64,000 nucleotides of DNA. Source: Lamellibrachia satsuma (lineage: Eukaryota; Annelida; Polychaeta; Sabellida; Siboglinidae). The stretch's first letter is position 1. Every line of letters starts with the position of its first letter. The DNA lies in NCBI GenBank assembly GCA_033239005.1, contig BSQZ01000028.1:6654411-6718410 (forward strand), given 5' to 3'. The notes under the pieces were generated by a model. It ran no database searches. It was not told the origin of the DNA and saw only the letters and a program-made list of their open reading frames with translations. A program made the position numbers and the translations under genes. This document shows positions 1 through 14,849 of this stretch, piece after piece.

Positions 1-2002
1 TGGTCAGTGCACTTCCCGAAAAACTTTCCGAGTCCAGAAGGTCGCGACCCAAAGAGGCGGAGCTTGTATTATGTCAGCGCCGGTCACCGATAAACAACAT
101 GGCTTCCGTGGAAACAGATGGTTCGTCAACAAAGTCAAAGGCACGTTATACCACAAATTGTTGTAAATATTCTGTAACTCAGTTTCAGAAGCCGAGCCCG
201 TAGCCCCCGTAGGCGTAGCTAATGTAGACTTACGTTTAGGCCGGCTATGTCACATCATACACACGCAACAGCGGATCCAGGTGGTCTTAAAGGTTTCAAG
301 ACCCCCCTTGAACATGGAGGGAGGTCTTAGACCACCCCCCCGTGTCCGTGGCAAATATTACGGTAAATGAACACGTATATACGCATACATCGGAACTAGT
401 GTCAATGTAAAGACTGAAGTATTAGCAGCTAATATTAACCCTTATGTAAGTAGAACGACACTTGTCGCCCCCCCCCCCGGGTGGTAAGTAGAATTACATA
501 TGACTACGACTGACTGAAACTCCCCTGCCAACAAGCCAAGATCCGCTCTTGCACATGTGCACGTTGTGCGGATAAAAATTAATTGAATTACCAGTTTGGA
601 TTATTGTATAAGTGTCAGTAGTAGTACTGAGTGGAGTATAAAAATCGGGTCCGGGCGCTGGCCCTATAAAAAGCAGCATGACAGCAAACACGAGCGCTGA
701 ACCCGTATGCTCGCGACCCGGACAGCAGTATGAAAGCCGGGCACATGAGCTGCCTGTAAGCTTTATTCTTATGAAAAAACGTACTGTTTAAATAAATGTA
801 TGCAATTTGAAATGTATAAGGTGGTGTGATATACTAGTGTAATGTGACACAATAATCAGATTGTTCTACCATTATATTAAACAAATTATTATCAGGTCCC
901 TGACTGCAGTATGACATCCGAACCGAATGTAAGGACTATCGTTATCGTAACACAGAACTACTTCTGAGCTCGGGTTTTGCAGGGATTTACATCCGATAGA
1001 AGTTTTGTTATCATTATAAGTTGGAGGGACCCGAGAAACACTTATTGAAGAATAATGGATGGATAGTAATATCACATTTGCAAGTAGCTCAGTAATAACA
1101 TAAAGGCACCGGGTAGTGATCCGAGTTATGATAGGTATTTGTATTATTGAAGTTCGAGTTATCAAATATTTGTGTATTTAATACTATTTATAGGTGGGTG
1201 AATATACAATAACGATGTTTTACTGGTCTACGGGGACAGCCTATTTTAGGGTACCCCGTCTGATGAAACTGAGAAAAAAGTAAAACTGTGATACTTTGCA
1301 TATGAAATTGTAAATTACGTAAAAGACTATCATCCCTTAAAATATTGAGAAAAAATAGCTTAAATTCAATTAATGGATATTGTGCAATATAAACATGTGA
1401 AAATAAAACTCTGCAGATTTTCAGTCCCCTTCTTCATCCTCTTCAACAGACTGGCTTAAATAAACCACACCACAACAATGATATGTGTAACTGAGTCGTT
1501 ATCACAATCCACCTACGTAAGGAATATAGGTGACACAAGAGAGAAGTAACAAAATATTTAATTGCATTGCATTGCATGAATAAAAATTAATAAAAAATTA
1601 CCAAACATTTGCACAAGCACTCGTGTGTGTGCGTGTCTGTGGATACACATTGATGCGTATGTATACGTATTGAGACAGACAGATAGACAGGTAGAGGGAC
1701 AATACTGTGTACAATTAGAGTTACTTGACTTTATTTTGTGTTGTCATGGTTTCCTCTTCCAGACACAATGGTGTGCTTGAAACGTTTCATAACCACATGA
1801 TGTATGCAGGCAAGCGATCCGTTGCACTACAATCATGGCATATCTGTGTATCAGAAACATTTGTAGAAGATGTATATATTCTTAACAATGAGTCATTGTA
1901 ATCGTTTGATATCATCATGATTTGTGCAATTTGTTAAAATTATTTCAATTTGATTGACTGCTTATTTCCACTCTGTTAACAGTTGTAAACATTTATACAA
2001 AC
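1..2002. other. No recognised gene
   Basis: I see no supported gene here. A short open frame starts at ATG 99 and stops at 203 (34 codons, beginning MASVETDG), but nothing shows that it is used. The stretch around 404-500 (GACTGAAGTATTAGCAGC, then TAAGTAGAACGACA) recurs at about 28390-28505, so part of this region is a dispersed repeat. The rest is AT-rich with no clear structure. Confidence 0.5.
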
Positions 2003-2172
2003 CTGTAGAGGGTACAATATGATGCGTTTTGCCATTGGATCATGCTTATGAAACATAACACTTAAAAATGAACTACTGCAACTTCCCAGTATACTAGGCA
2101 TGAAACTTCGTGGCAGCAATCGACTATCAGAAGGAAGAGATTTGCCCCTGACGACAAACCGCAAAGGGCACA
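2003..2172 (-). CDS. Internal exon of an unrecognised gene
   Basis: On the minus strand a 170-bp open block is bounded by an acceptor (TTACACAG at its right edge) and a donor (CTACAG/GTTTGT at its left edge). It starts with the last two bases of a codon and ends in phase 0, giving 56 codons without a stop. The peptide begins CPLRFVVRGK and ends RIILYPLQ, with a basic FHKHDPMAKR stretch near the end. I do not recognise the family. The balanced composition and the two splice signals are the only evidence. It could be a host exon or a piece of a repeat-derived gene. The flanking kilobase shows no partner exon on this strand that I can identify. Confidence 0.4.
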
Positions 2173-3100
<928 letters not shown>

Positions 3101-3180
3101 ACTGTCATCACATGGTACAGAATCCCTTTAAGTAATTTTGAACATTAAATACTTTATTTCTGATGTTGAATTTATTTAAG

Positions 3181-3328
3181 CTTGCAAAGTTGCGGTCACA
3201 CTCAAGAAACTGGTGAGGGATAAGACCCTGTGCAAAGACATCGGGAAGCTGTCCACCCAGTACCAGACCTCCGGCATTGAGGGCTTCCATAGCTTTATTA
3301 TCCACTTTGCTCCAAAGATATATGCACG
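3181..3328 (+). CDS. Exon of a repeat-derived transposase-like protein
   Basis: An open block of 148 bp follows TTATTTAAG (acceptor) and ends at GCACG/GTAAGA (donor, phase 2). It reads in one frame with a peptide containing LKKLVRDKTLCKDIGKLS, then TSGIEGFHSFIIHFAPK. The pattern of a lysine-rich run, then S-x-[LI]-E-x-[FY]-H-S and FAPK, is one I know from multi-copy transposase-like proteins scattered through invertebrate and fish genomes. That family assignment is from memory of the motif and is inference. The exon lies just after the long (TA)n tract, and no neighbouring exon of the same protein was found, so it is probably a fragment. Confidence 0.5.
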
Positions 3329-3360
3329 GTAAGAACGCAAATTCCAAACCAGTATTTTTG

Positions 3361-3388
3361 TGTGTGTGTGTGTGTGTGGGGGGGGGTC
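3361..3388 (+). repeat. (TG)n then poly-G run
   Basis: Short TG microsatellite followed by a G run, 30 bp downstream of the splice donor at 3329. Confidence 0.9.
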
Positions 3389-4100
3389 ACTAGTGTGTGT
3401 TTTGTTTGTATGCCCATCATACTGTATTAAAGTAATATTTTAAGGAGATGTGCAAGTTTTCTTGTGTGATACAAACTGCCTGTATGCCGCATAGCGGTTT
3501 CTCCTGGAAAACAAGATTGTATTTTTAATCAAACGTTGTCTCTAATAAAAAGACTACCTAAGCCAGGGTCCCTGCCAGGCATATGCCTCTTCACTTTATG
3601 GTGGAAAAGTGTACAAGTTGTAAATTTGAGTAATTTTATAAGCTTAGTATTTTACGGCCAATTTCAGTTTACCACCTAGTTAGCCTGGTCTAGCTATCAC
3701 CCCCCCACCAACCCATTGACCATACCCCTTTGTTTTACCTGAAACCTTCTGGAAAATGATAACACATTCAAAATTAAAATTGCACACATAGATTAATAGT
3801 TTTTTATTTGTTTTAATCATAAAGTACATTTTGGTTCAAATTATCCAAAGGAACAATATTCATGTATAACAAAATTATCATTAGCAAAAGTTATTATCAG
3901 TAATGAAACTTCCAGTGGCTCTTATGTTTAATGTAAATTGTTGTGAGTGAGATTACTTGCAAGTTGTAGATAAGCATAAATAGATGGATATCATCCGGCT
4001 TATGTGATGTCTGTGTGAAGGCTGAGTTTTTAAAAATCATATCGATATATAGAAATATTTAACATAGTAACAATATAGAGATAAGCCCTTACTTGTGGCG
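3389..4100. other. No recognised gene
   Basis: AT-rich with a C-rich patch near 3700. No coding block or repeat structure was recognised. Confidence 0.4.
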
Positions 4101-4326
4101 CTATGGTTCCAAATTGGCAGCATCAACCAGGTACTCGTTGACATAGTGCCGGTAGACAAACTGCAGCACCCACACATCTAGGCGGACTGTCTGGAACACA
4201 GTGTGGTATGTGATGCATTGCAGCTCTATCTCGTACTGTGCCCCATACTCCACCACCACCACAAAGTGGGAGTTGGGTGGTATCCAAGAAGATATTATGT
4301 TTTTGGAGAGATGTGCTATCTTTTTA
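4101..4326 (-). CDS. Candidate terminal exon of an unrecognised protein
   Basis: On the minus strand, after AATAGCAG (acceptor), the block has one base completing a codon, then 74 codons and a TAG at 4101-4103. The peptide starts KKIAHLSKNI, contains WIPPNSHFVVVVEYG and ends YLVDAANLEP. Sustained low-bias coding over 225 bp argues for a real exon. The phase (one base needed) matches the phase-2 donor of the minus-strand block at 5014-5198, so the two can be joined into one 136-residue protein. I do not recognise the family. A GTAAGG sits just past the stop, so the real exon border may differ. Confidence 0.45.
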
Positions 4327-5013
4327 CTGCTATTTTAACTATCCTCTCTAGTCACAAGTTCTTGTGTTAACAGCAGTTTAGTATTTGTTTGAGGTCTACG
4401 GATGAAAACCTCAAAATATGTGTTTACTCAAATATTTTGCAATGTATATATCCTGTGAGAAATACCTGTAAGTTTGAGTGGTTATCTGTTGTGTGTTTAT
4501 TGGCAAAGAAGTATATTTGAGAGAATCAGCACTACAATGAATAAAACTGTGTGACACTGAAGTCAAGATAGAAATTAGTCCTAAAGTGTGACAACTGTGT
4601 ACTATATACAAATAAACATTTGTGTGTATCAAGGACATATATGTAACCTTAAATAATTTGTATAAGTTACCACTTATATTGATATTAATGTTCCATATGT
4701 ACTGTTTGCCAAAAAAACAGGTGTTAATGCAATATTGTACTTTTATATTGGCACGACAATAAAATGTCCATACAACAGTATTGCTTATACCACGAAATAA
4801 TCGTTTGACAACACATGGTGTAATTAACAAGACGGTCACGCGCGAGTTAATCGAAGCAATGTTTGTTGCTCTGTAGCTGTGACTCGCAACGCATTTTCAA
4901 GGCTGGCTGATGTCACATGCAAAACTCCATTACTTTTTTAATAAAAACAACCTCCCAAATTTGGGGAACAAAGAATGTAGCTAAAGCAGTATGCTAAGGG
5001 GGTGTCTACATAC

Positions 5014-5198
5014 CATTCATGGTGTTGTGGTCGATCGATGTCCTCGTTTACAACTGGTGTCTCGCTCCCTGGTGCCGGTTTTTTCCGCAGCGTACTGTTA
5101 ACAACTTGTGCGCTTTCGTTGTCACGTCTTTCATCCGGAAGTAAACGATGATCATCAGAGGAATGAGAGGAACTAGACTCGCAATCGCTGGTCGCCAT
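5014..5198 (-). CDS. Candidate first exon, Ser/Asp-rich N terminus
   Basis: The minus-strand ATG at 5198 opens 61 codons that end in phase 2 at GAATG/GTATGT. The peptide starts MATSDCESSSSHSSDDHR, which is acidic and serine-rich and probably disordered. It sits in a GC-richer patch (about 5050-5290), as expected for a promoter-proximal exon. Its donor phase fits the acceptor of the block ending at 4326. Function is unknown. An upstream in-frame ATG at 5252 would add 18 residues, but I prefer 5198 because the serine-rich start looks natural. Confidence 0.45.
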
Positions 5199-5520
5199 TG
5201 TGAACTCAGGTATAAACACCACGCACATGTGTGCTTTTACGTCACAGCCCATCAGTTCGCATGCGCAGGAAAATCGTCTGCTCGCCGTAGAATCTCTCGC
5301 AAAATCACAACTTCAAACACATATTGCTAAATAACAGTTAGGGGTTAAAGATAAACCGTTTTGTGTAATTACTAAGTAGAAGTTTCTTGATGCAACACAC
5401 GGGTTTTTATTACTGCGAGAAACGTGTCATAGACACTTTAAAGCGGTTGAAAGACCACAAAGACATTTCATTTGTTTAAAAGAAAGCATTATTTTATAAT
5501 GACAAGCCACAAACAAAAGG

Positions 5521-5556
5521 TACGTGCGTGCGTTCGTGCGTGCGTCCGTGCGTGTC
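5521..5556 (+). repeat. Imperfect (CGTG)n microsatellite
   Basis: A run of CGTG/CGTT/CGTC tetramers. Confidence 0.85.
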
Positions 5557-6136
5557 ATATGCAGTGCCCAATTTTTCATATTTAAAGGATTTACTGTTTT
5601 ATGGGGAATTCTTTTTTATTGAAAAATAGTGTTATTAAAACAGTTAAGAGAAAAACCAAGGTTGAAATGCATCTAGGGGCCGGTAATATGATTTCCAAGT
5701 TTTTCTTTGATGACCTTTTAAAAGATGAAACACAACTGTTTACTCATGCATGAAAGAACAGTTATGTTAATGTCCTTTTTCCATTGTGAATTTCCATTAG
5801 AGATGTTTGTTTTATATGGAAAAAGGAAGAAAGCATTGATTTCATTTGTTAATGGTCATAGTTTTGTAACTGGAAACTAATCTTTCGCGAGATCAAGCAA
5901 AATTTCAATAAGTTGAATTTAGGAGTGGGTTGAATTTGACGCCGATGACTATACATATCTACAAGTTACAGCAGGAGGCCGGAAATGGGCGTAGACTCTT
6001 AAAAGTTTCCCCGGGGTTCCTGATTCAACGAATCATAACATTTATAACCGTAATGCTCACGGATATAAATTTTCGTTTTTTTAGCCGTTTTCTCTTTATA
6101 TTCTATATTACGCGAAAATTGGTGGAGTTGAGTTAA

Positions 6137-7430
<1,294 letters not shown>

Positions 7431-7439
7431 AAATACAAG

Positions 7440-7810
7440 TTTCTGCAGAAAAACAAATATACAGAGATGATGTCGTAATTCCTGAACTGGTAGCAATACA
7501 AGCGCCAACACCCGAATCAGCGCTTGTTTCAGCAGGACAATGCACGACTTCATTCAAGCATACCTTCAGCAACAGCATATACAGAGGCTGCCATGTCTTG
7601 CGCTTAGCCCGGACATGTCTCCTATTGAAAATGCCTGAGCTGTACTGCACAGATGGGTTTATCAGCGAAAACAACAACCGACCAACATCCATCAGCTCAC
7701 AGTTACCCTGTTTGAAGAATGGAGAGCCACGACACTTTGTCGATTACACAGATTCATCAGGTCAGTGCGAAGCAGAATCCTGCCTTGAGGTGCCATACAA
7801 ATTAGTGAAC
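7440..7810 (+). pseudogene. Tc1/mariner transposase relic
   Basis: The C-terminal half of a DDE transposase of the Tc1/mariner superfamily is visible across frames. First comes a YRDDVVIPEL segment, then in a shifted frame DNAR...QQQHIQRLPCLALSPDMS followed by PIEN, which matches the family's hallmark LP-x2-SPD-x2-PIE block carrying the second and third acidic residues. The frame changes near 7530-7540, and TGA follows PIENA at about 7638, so the gene is dead. Further codons (LTVTLFEEW) extend to about 7760. No terminal inverted repeats were found nearby, and the upstream part of the open frame (from 7271) is not recognisably transposase. Confidence 0.7.
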
Positions 7811-8082
7811 CTTCGTACAAATAAATTATATGACATACAAGATAAATTTGGTTTCCTTTTTTGTTTTATTAGTATTTTCAAGAGAAACATCCATGATAAC
7901 CTTATGTTAAAAATGTTTTGTTTTTTAATTGTTACTTTAGTTTTTAAAATGTGCAATATGCTTGTATTATTTGTTATAAAAATACAACTTCCGGCGCGGA
8001 AGCATAGAGGCTGTAAAGCGCTTTAAGCAGTACCAAGGACTGCATACCGCGTATATAAGAACGTACATTTACATTTTCTTAC

Positions 8083-8217
8083 CTTGATGACGTTTGCTAA
8101 CTTTGCGTCCAGTTGTGGAATAGTTTCAGAATCATAATGCACGTGGATACGCATCTTCTGATCGATACTGCGCTTTCTCACCACACCGGTTGCCTCACCC
8201 AAATATGTGTAATGAAC
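8083..8217 (-). CDS. Exon, probable N-terminal part of an M8 (leishmanolysin-like) peptidase
   Basis: A clean 135-bp minus-strand exon with CATTTTAG acceptor and AAG/GTAAGAAA donor, 45 codons, phase 0 at both ends. The peptide contains YLGEATGVVRKRSIDQKMRI, then HVHYDSETIPQLD. A dibasic K/R-R-S-x-D-Q motif followed by a basic-hydrophobic strand and HYD is the pattern seen at the propeptide-mature border of leishmanolysin-like peptidases. I infer that family with moderate confidence. It lies 42 kb left of the C-terminal exon of the M8 gene at 50.6-59.2 kb, on the same strand, so it would belong to a separate tandem copy whose later exons fall left of the window. No other exon of it was found between 1 and 8082. 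Confidence 0.5.
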
Positions 8218-8689
8218 CTAAAATGTCATTATTAAAAATACTATATATTGTATATATTTCTAATAATTATTTAATTTAGTACATATACATTCGTTTTCAG
8301 TGCCTCTGTCAGCTAATTATCACGTTTATCTAAATCATGAATATTGCATTTATGTCGATGCATCAATATGGATTATCCAAAATAGTGGTGACCAGCTTCT
8401 GTTTCGTAAGACAATGCTTTGGAAGCACTTGGTCTGTCAAGTGTAATTATGCCACCATGAAATATATCTATCAGTAGAACACATTTTCAAAGACAACCAA
8501 GTTTGTGTAGTATTGACTTTTAGCTGGTTTCGTGAGTCGGCGTAAGTCCTGTTTACGACGTCGCAACAGCCCCTTAGCCAGAAATAAAATGTTGCCAGTC
8601 TTGAACATTCTAAAAGGTGTAAACTTAAATGCGCGAATGCACGCGAACACGCGCGAATGGCTTCCGTGTAGGCCGTTCACGTCTCTGAC

Positions 8690-8885
8690 AGCCATTATTG
8701 GCCCAATTTTTTTTTACTAGCAAGCCATTGCTAGTTGATATTATGCCATGCGTTATTGGCCCATTTAGTTTTTGCACTGGTAATCCAATGGAAGTTGAGC
8801 GAATGTCAAACGACAGCCATTATTGGCCGAATTAGGTTTTTTCATTGGCAGGCCAAGTCCGGTTTAGCCATTACTGGCCCAACTG
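8690..8885 (+). repeat. Degenerate tandem repeat, unit about 58-66 bp
   Basis: GCCATTATTGGCCCAATT-type blocks start at about 8691, 8749, 8815 and 8865, each followed by a T-rich run and a CACTGGCA/AAGCCATT-like piece. Confidence 0.65.
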
Positions 8886-9746
8886 AGTTGTAGTATCTGT
8901 GCTGCGAGGTTGGCATTATCACCTGCACAATAATAATAATAGCAGAAGAGACAACACACGAAGGTTCGTGAAAAAGTAACTTGAAACTTTATTTTAAATA
9001 TATAAACAAGGAAGTAATGTTTGAAGCATATTAAGACTTTAAGTACATGCATGCACACACGTCTAATATGAACAAATATGATTACAATCACATTCAAAAT
9101 CAAATGCTTGGCACTAAAAGTAAAGCAATACAACACATGAAAATAGAACATATAGCACTCAGAAAGGCTACAGCCACGCCTTCCCCAATACGATTAAAAT
9201 AAACAGAGATCAGCCGCAGTATCAATAGTTCCCAACTATGTCAAGGTTAAAAATATATAGTTTCATAGATCGGCGATATTCGCTATTCTGCCGCCGACAA
9301 AACTCGTGGAATCACGACCGCGTGTGCTAAGAGTAATTTCAAACAACTGAGAGACAGTTCAAACAATTTTATTATGAAAAAATATCATCTTGTAAACACA
9401 AAAACCCGTCTTTTATTTTTACTTTACCCGTCGTTGTCAAACATTTGGCTAAGGCCCAGCGACCGCGTCGCAAGTAGGATTGGTCGCGAAGTTTCGCTAA
9501 TAGCGTTTTATGAGTCAACTTACGACCAGTTAGACATTGCCTTTTGGTCATAACGTTACGCAGTCGTAAACTTACTCGGTCATAAGTTTGGGGTCTCGTA
9601 ATGTTACGCGTTATTCCCAGTGTCACTGGCCCAAAGTATCCCAGTGCCAGAAGTAGCCACGATTAACCAGACTCCGCGCCGTGGCGCCATTGTTTGTCGC
9701 ACACATCTTCGCCTGGATGCAGAATGGACTTTTCACTGTGACGGAA
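8886..9746. other. No recognised gene
   Basis: No coding block recognised. CGAAGTTTCG/TTACGACC-rich sequence at 9470-9620 looks repeat-derived. Confidence 0.3.
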
Positions 9747-9783
9747 ATTATGTATGCGCCCAGATTCTGGGTGCATACATAAT
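9747..9783. repeat. Short inverted repeat (hairpin)
   Basis: ATTATGTATGCGCCCAG and CTGGGTGCATACATAAT are inverted copies with one mismatch around a 3-bp centre. Confidence 0.8.
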
Positions 9784-12700
9784 TAACTAATTACGATGTC
9801 AGCCAGGAATTTGACTAATTCATAAAATAAGAGTTAACTTTTATTAGTTGATACGATTCAGTTCGAATTAACTTTAAACGTTGATTATATTGACAATTGT
9901 CTGATTGAAAAGGTAAATCAGACAAAAAATAATGACGTTGATTGGCTGCTGGTGTTCCAAGGGAACACACAAAATGGAGTGGTGACAGTGGGTAACAATG
10001 AGGCTACTCCTCTGCTGCGATACTCTCTTCTCGGCGGATTCACGAAGCCAAGCGAAAGTCGGGTAAGCGAATCTATGCCAGAAGTAGCTAGATCCGTACT
10101 GCGCAAGCGCACGCAAGCGCGGTGAACAACGTAATCTCATGTGACCCCACTGCCGTGCCAGAAGGCGTTTCTATGACCTCCCGTAACCCCACTGTTTACT
10201 TACGACGTGCTTGTATCTTTCGTTCGTTCATTGTTTCTAAAGTAAACCAGTGATTAACCATGCGAGAAAATACAAGAGCTATGTGTATTCGATTGCTGGA
10301 ATGCAAACGTCCAAATGAACTGGTAGACCATTTTCTCATTTAATGAAGGAAATTGATCTGCCGGCACCCTCAGCATGTTGAAGCTAGGCAGAATTTTGGA
10401 AGAAGATACAATTGCAAACAGGACAAGGCTATTCGCACAACAGTGTATATTAATAATAATTATGTATGTATTATTTTATTGTAAAGTGCATTGATCTGTC
10501 AAGTACCGGAATATGCGCTATAAAATATCCGAAATTATTATTATTATTATCGAAAGTGGTTATTTGCAAAGCTGCACTAGATCCATTACTCTACTTGTTT
10601 TAATATATTTTCTTGCTTGTTGGCAGAACAGTGTGTGGGTCTTATTTACAGAGCTGCTCTGCGTACAAGTTCTATGTACGCATTGCCATTGGTAGTTAAG
10701 TCAGATGATTTTTTTCTTAATATTTACGCTTTTATTTGTTTCAGTTCTCTAGGATAAATAATACAGAAACTACATATGTTGTAGAGTTTCAGATTGTATG
10801 AAAGTTTCTGACATATTTATATTATTTTGTTTTCTAAATCAAAGAAAGGGTCATTCCGTGTGAATTCAGCCAATGGGTGTTGCATTGATCTCTTCATTTT
10901 TCGAATGAATCAACTTGGTGAAAGCCCTTGATAAGTTGCAACATTACACACAAAACTTTCCACATATGTAATATGGTGATTTTGTGACAGAGGAAATACT
11001 GCGGTAAGTGATTGGACTGAGAATGCTGCCACTAGGGAACTGTACAATTCTAAACATACCGTCCTGCGAGTGAAGCTGTATTAGTATTGCAGATGGAAGA
11101 AACGTGTGTCAGATGGCATGTACTCATCAGATTATACCATGAATGTAATCGAATACAATTACTGTTGCAATTTATGAGAACGACTACAAGTATGGTTATC
11201 TAAAACATGAGTAATCGATTACAATTACTTTTGCATGCAATTTTGATTACAATTCAAGACTAAGTGACGCAATAAAGTAAAAAAACCGCATGTTATTGGT
11301 GTCACCAATATTATTCAAGAGAAATTCAAACAATATTAACATACAGTTACTGTACATGCATTAGATACAAAATTAAAAAAGCCTGGGCGACAAAAATATG
11401 CACACACAAATGTGATTGTAATCATGATTACGATCATTTTGTTAACGTAACATGAGTATGATTAATTTTTTCTGGTACTCTTATGAAATATTTTCTCCGC
11501 AAAGATATGCTAACTAGCTTAAATCTTATGAAAACTGCAGAGTTGCAAAATACTTAGTCTTAAACACACCCTATTTTAAACTATATCGCTCAGCACCAAT
11601 AAGCTGCCATCACATTGATGAGCATTCCCAATGAATTATGTATTGGTCATTAAAAACTACATTACTGACAGGGATCAACCTGGGCAGCGGCCTTGTGTCA
11701 TTGACGCATCATATTTTAAAATGCCGCTTTGACATTGTTTTTCTTTTGAAGCAAATGCCCATAGTTATACAAGAGCGATATATATGAGCAAAAGCATGGT
11801 AATGCGTTATAACTGTATAACGCGTGGTAGTGTTTGCATATTGCGTCATTAAAAATAAATAAGAACCTAATATATGTTTTCCTTCTGTCATGTTACAACC
11901 TATCAGTGATATGTAACAGGAAAAACAATCCTGGTTGTGTAAAAAGGTTTAGTATTTCGTATTTTCATGTTTATTTGACGAAATGTTGTGAGAAACGCAT
12001 AGCTATTTTGGGACATGCTCACATACGGCTAACAAACGTGGTCGCATTCGCAGATTCATGCAAATTTTTATTTGTCTTTGTCACGTGCGTGAAGTGTGTC
12101 TGTCAAAACAATATTTGTCAGATGTCTATCAATATTCATAGTAAAAATATAGTAGGACGTCAACATTATGCTCTCTACCGCTGTTCACATACAATATTAG
12201 TTGTGTGAAACTGTTTTCTTATGTTTTCCGGTCTCTGACAAGTATAAATACCGACAGTAAATCAATGTTGCAGACTGTCTGTCAATTATGACGCACGTGA
12301 CACTGCGTGGTTTTCCCAGAAAAATAGCCACAAAAGTGATGACGCGGCAAGAGTACACATATTCGTGTATTACGTTTGCTTTGCCGACGCCATATTTGAG
12401 TACTAGCAACGTACGTAGATTTATCACATCTAAAACATGTGTCTGTCAAAGTTTATGCAGTTGTTACAATCTAACGCACGTTCGTCTTTTGAGATAAAAG
12501 TGATACTATATGGAATACTTTGTAACAAATGTATTCGTTGTCCATACAAAGAGTTACAATGATTTATAAGTGACGAATATGCCTTAAAGGGGCACTGAAG
12601 CAATTTTGTGTTGTGGCGTATATTTAAATATATATTATCTAACTATGCATTAATGGTGACAGATACCTGCTAATGTGTGAGATAAACTGAAAAACTGATT

Positions 12701-14520
12701 TTGTTCGAGACAAAAATCGACAAAATACATCACTGCGTATCGCCATCTTGTTGTCGAAACGAGTGGTTTGAGTCGCGTATATCTAATCAATGTAAATTTT
12801 CGATTTTTTGCGATTTATTTCGTAAATAGGCATTCTGGAGCGAAAAAAAAGATATGGGTCTCTGTTATATATACAAGTGTTTACACACGTCAACAAAATA
12901 GCGTTTTTGTTCGTTCCAAATAAAAAAAGTTAAAGAAATTACAACAGAACACGCAAAAAAATCGAGAATATGCGATAACGGAATACCGGAACTATTTTTT
13001 ACTTGTTGACAAGATGGATGCATCGCTTGTGACAGTTTTACCAGATCTGCTACTAGCGATTAGTGGTTTACTGAACTTCCGTAATAGTTTAGTCTATCTT
13101 TGGAGAAATGGAAACCACAGACGAAGAGTCTAGTTCGACAGGCCACACGGAAACAACGGTTGACAGTCGTAAAGTGTCACCGAGTGTGCGAGTCACGCTC
13201 CAGACTCCAGGTCGGCTTCGCCTTTGTTGACGTTGGATTCAGGAAAAATTACAACAGCGCTTTGACTGTCAACGATTCCTGACTAGGTAATGTGATGTGG
13301 TGAACCTGTGGAAATTACGTCCTGATGTCTGCGCACGTTTACGATGAGTCATCATGCTGCGCCGAGGAAGCTAACATGCCTAGGGCTAGGGCTAGGGCTA
13401 GGCTATGGCTATGCAGCACCGTGTGCCCGACCGCGTTGGTGCTTCCATCACCGTACGAAGGCGAAGACGATGTCGATGATTTTGTACTGATATGCACAAA
13501 CAGAGCGGTGCTAGATGTTGGCCTGCTGTCATTGCATGATTTGCGTGCCGACTCATTGATTCGCCCTATAGCTAGCAGGTCAGTAATTCAATTGTTATCG
13601 AATCGTTGCCATTTTAATAATCATATTTTTTCTGCATATTTCTTTTACCTAGCCCGAGGGCGAGGTCCGAACTACAATGGCAATGCAAGCAGAGTTTTCT
13701 CTTTATTTTGTATCTAATCTAATGAAGTGTACCGTGACTGTATTTTAATATTGTGTTTGATTTTGTGTTGAATAACATTGATGACAATAATAACATGAGG
13801 GTTTATTTAATTCATTATGTGAATATATATATATTCTTAGATGTTACCATAATTGTGATTGTAATAATGATTGTAATCATGACTACATTAGTAATTGTGA
13901 TTGCAATAATTACTGTAATCATGATTACATTAATATTCGTACTTGTAATCACCCCTCTCTTTATAGCACACCACAACACCTTGTTGTTTGGTGCAATGTA
14001 ATCATTTAAATAACAATAATTAACTACTGACAGTATTTAATGTTCAGAGTTTTGCAACTATTATGGTAATTATGGAATTAGTGCTATCAACTAACCCTGA
14101 CAAATTATATTTCAGGCTCAGGAAAGGCAAGACAAGTAATCCCATCCTGCAATGTGGGAAGGATCTGTGATGTCTATTCTGAACCGAATTGAATTGATGG
14201 AAAGTTTAGCTATGGAGATTGACCTGACATGGTGAGTGTACTGATAGTCTGATATAGAAAAAAATTGTGAGGCACCCACAGTATGCAGCAGGTCGAAAAA
14301 CAACCTGGAAAACTACAAAAATTCCCACTAAAATATTAATAACTGAATGATGTGAATGCCTCCTTATCCATATCCCACTTCTGTCAACAAAAATGTTACC
14401 TGCAGCATCTTGCACACACAATGTCATTTGTATTGAGACCAACATAAAATATACCAAAAGTTTATTCACATAGAAAAACAATTACCAAAGAAATAAGGCT
14501 AACTAGAACGACTGAAACCA
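9784..14520. other. Repeat-rich region without a recognised gene
   Basis: No splice-bounded coding block was recognised. Features seen: clusters of TGTAATC/GATTACA words at 11140-11450 and 13850-13955, which resemble ends of hAT-type elements; a TTAAAGGGGCACTG word at 12586; a TAACGCACGT/CTGTCAA word set at 12075-12485 that recurs at 21400-21970; and three TAGGGC units at 13380-13400. The open frame 13325-13717 has an acidic stretch but no splice or family support. Confidence 0.35.
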
Positions 14521-14826
14521 TTGACTAAAAACAGTGACTTCTACCACAGGGAAATACAACCTGGAACATGGATATCACAGTTACACACATCATTATTATG
14601 CCACAACATGTCAAATATACTGGTAGTTTAGCTTAGGAAATAATCTTTATAAAGCCAAGGCATTTAACTGTTTGACTAAAAACAGTGACTTCTACCACAG
14701 GGAAATACAACCTGGAACATGGATATCACAGTTACACACATCATTATTATGCCACAACATATCAAATATACTGGTAGTTTAGCTTAGGAAATAATTAATC
14801 TTTATAAAGCCAAGGCATTTAACTGT
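14521..14826 (+). repeat. 151-bp tandem duplication, two copies
   Basis: The 151-bp block starting at 14521 (TTGACTAAAAACAGTGACTT) is repeated from 14672 to about 14826. The copies differ by a few substitutions and a 4-bp insertion (AATT) late in copy two. Confidence 0.95.
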
Positions 14827-14849
14827 TTCACCATCATCATCTGTACCAA

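Noticed and set aside
13378..13402. Telomere-like TAGGGC units
   Set aside because: Only three units, not the TTAGGG metazoan repeat, and no further telomeric sequence.
13753..14001. Hydrophobic 82-codon frame rich in Ile/Val
   Set aside because: The hydrophobic run comes from repeated ATTGTAATCATGATTACA words, likely transposon-derived repeat.
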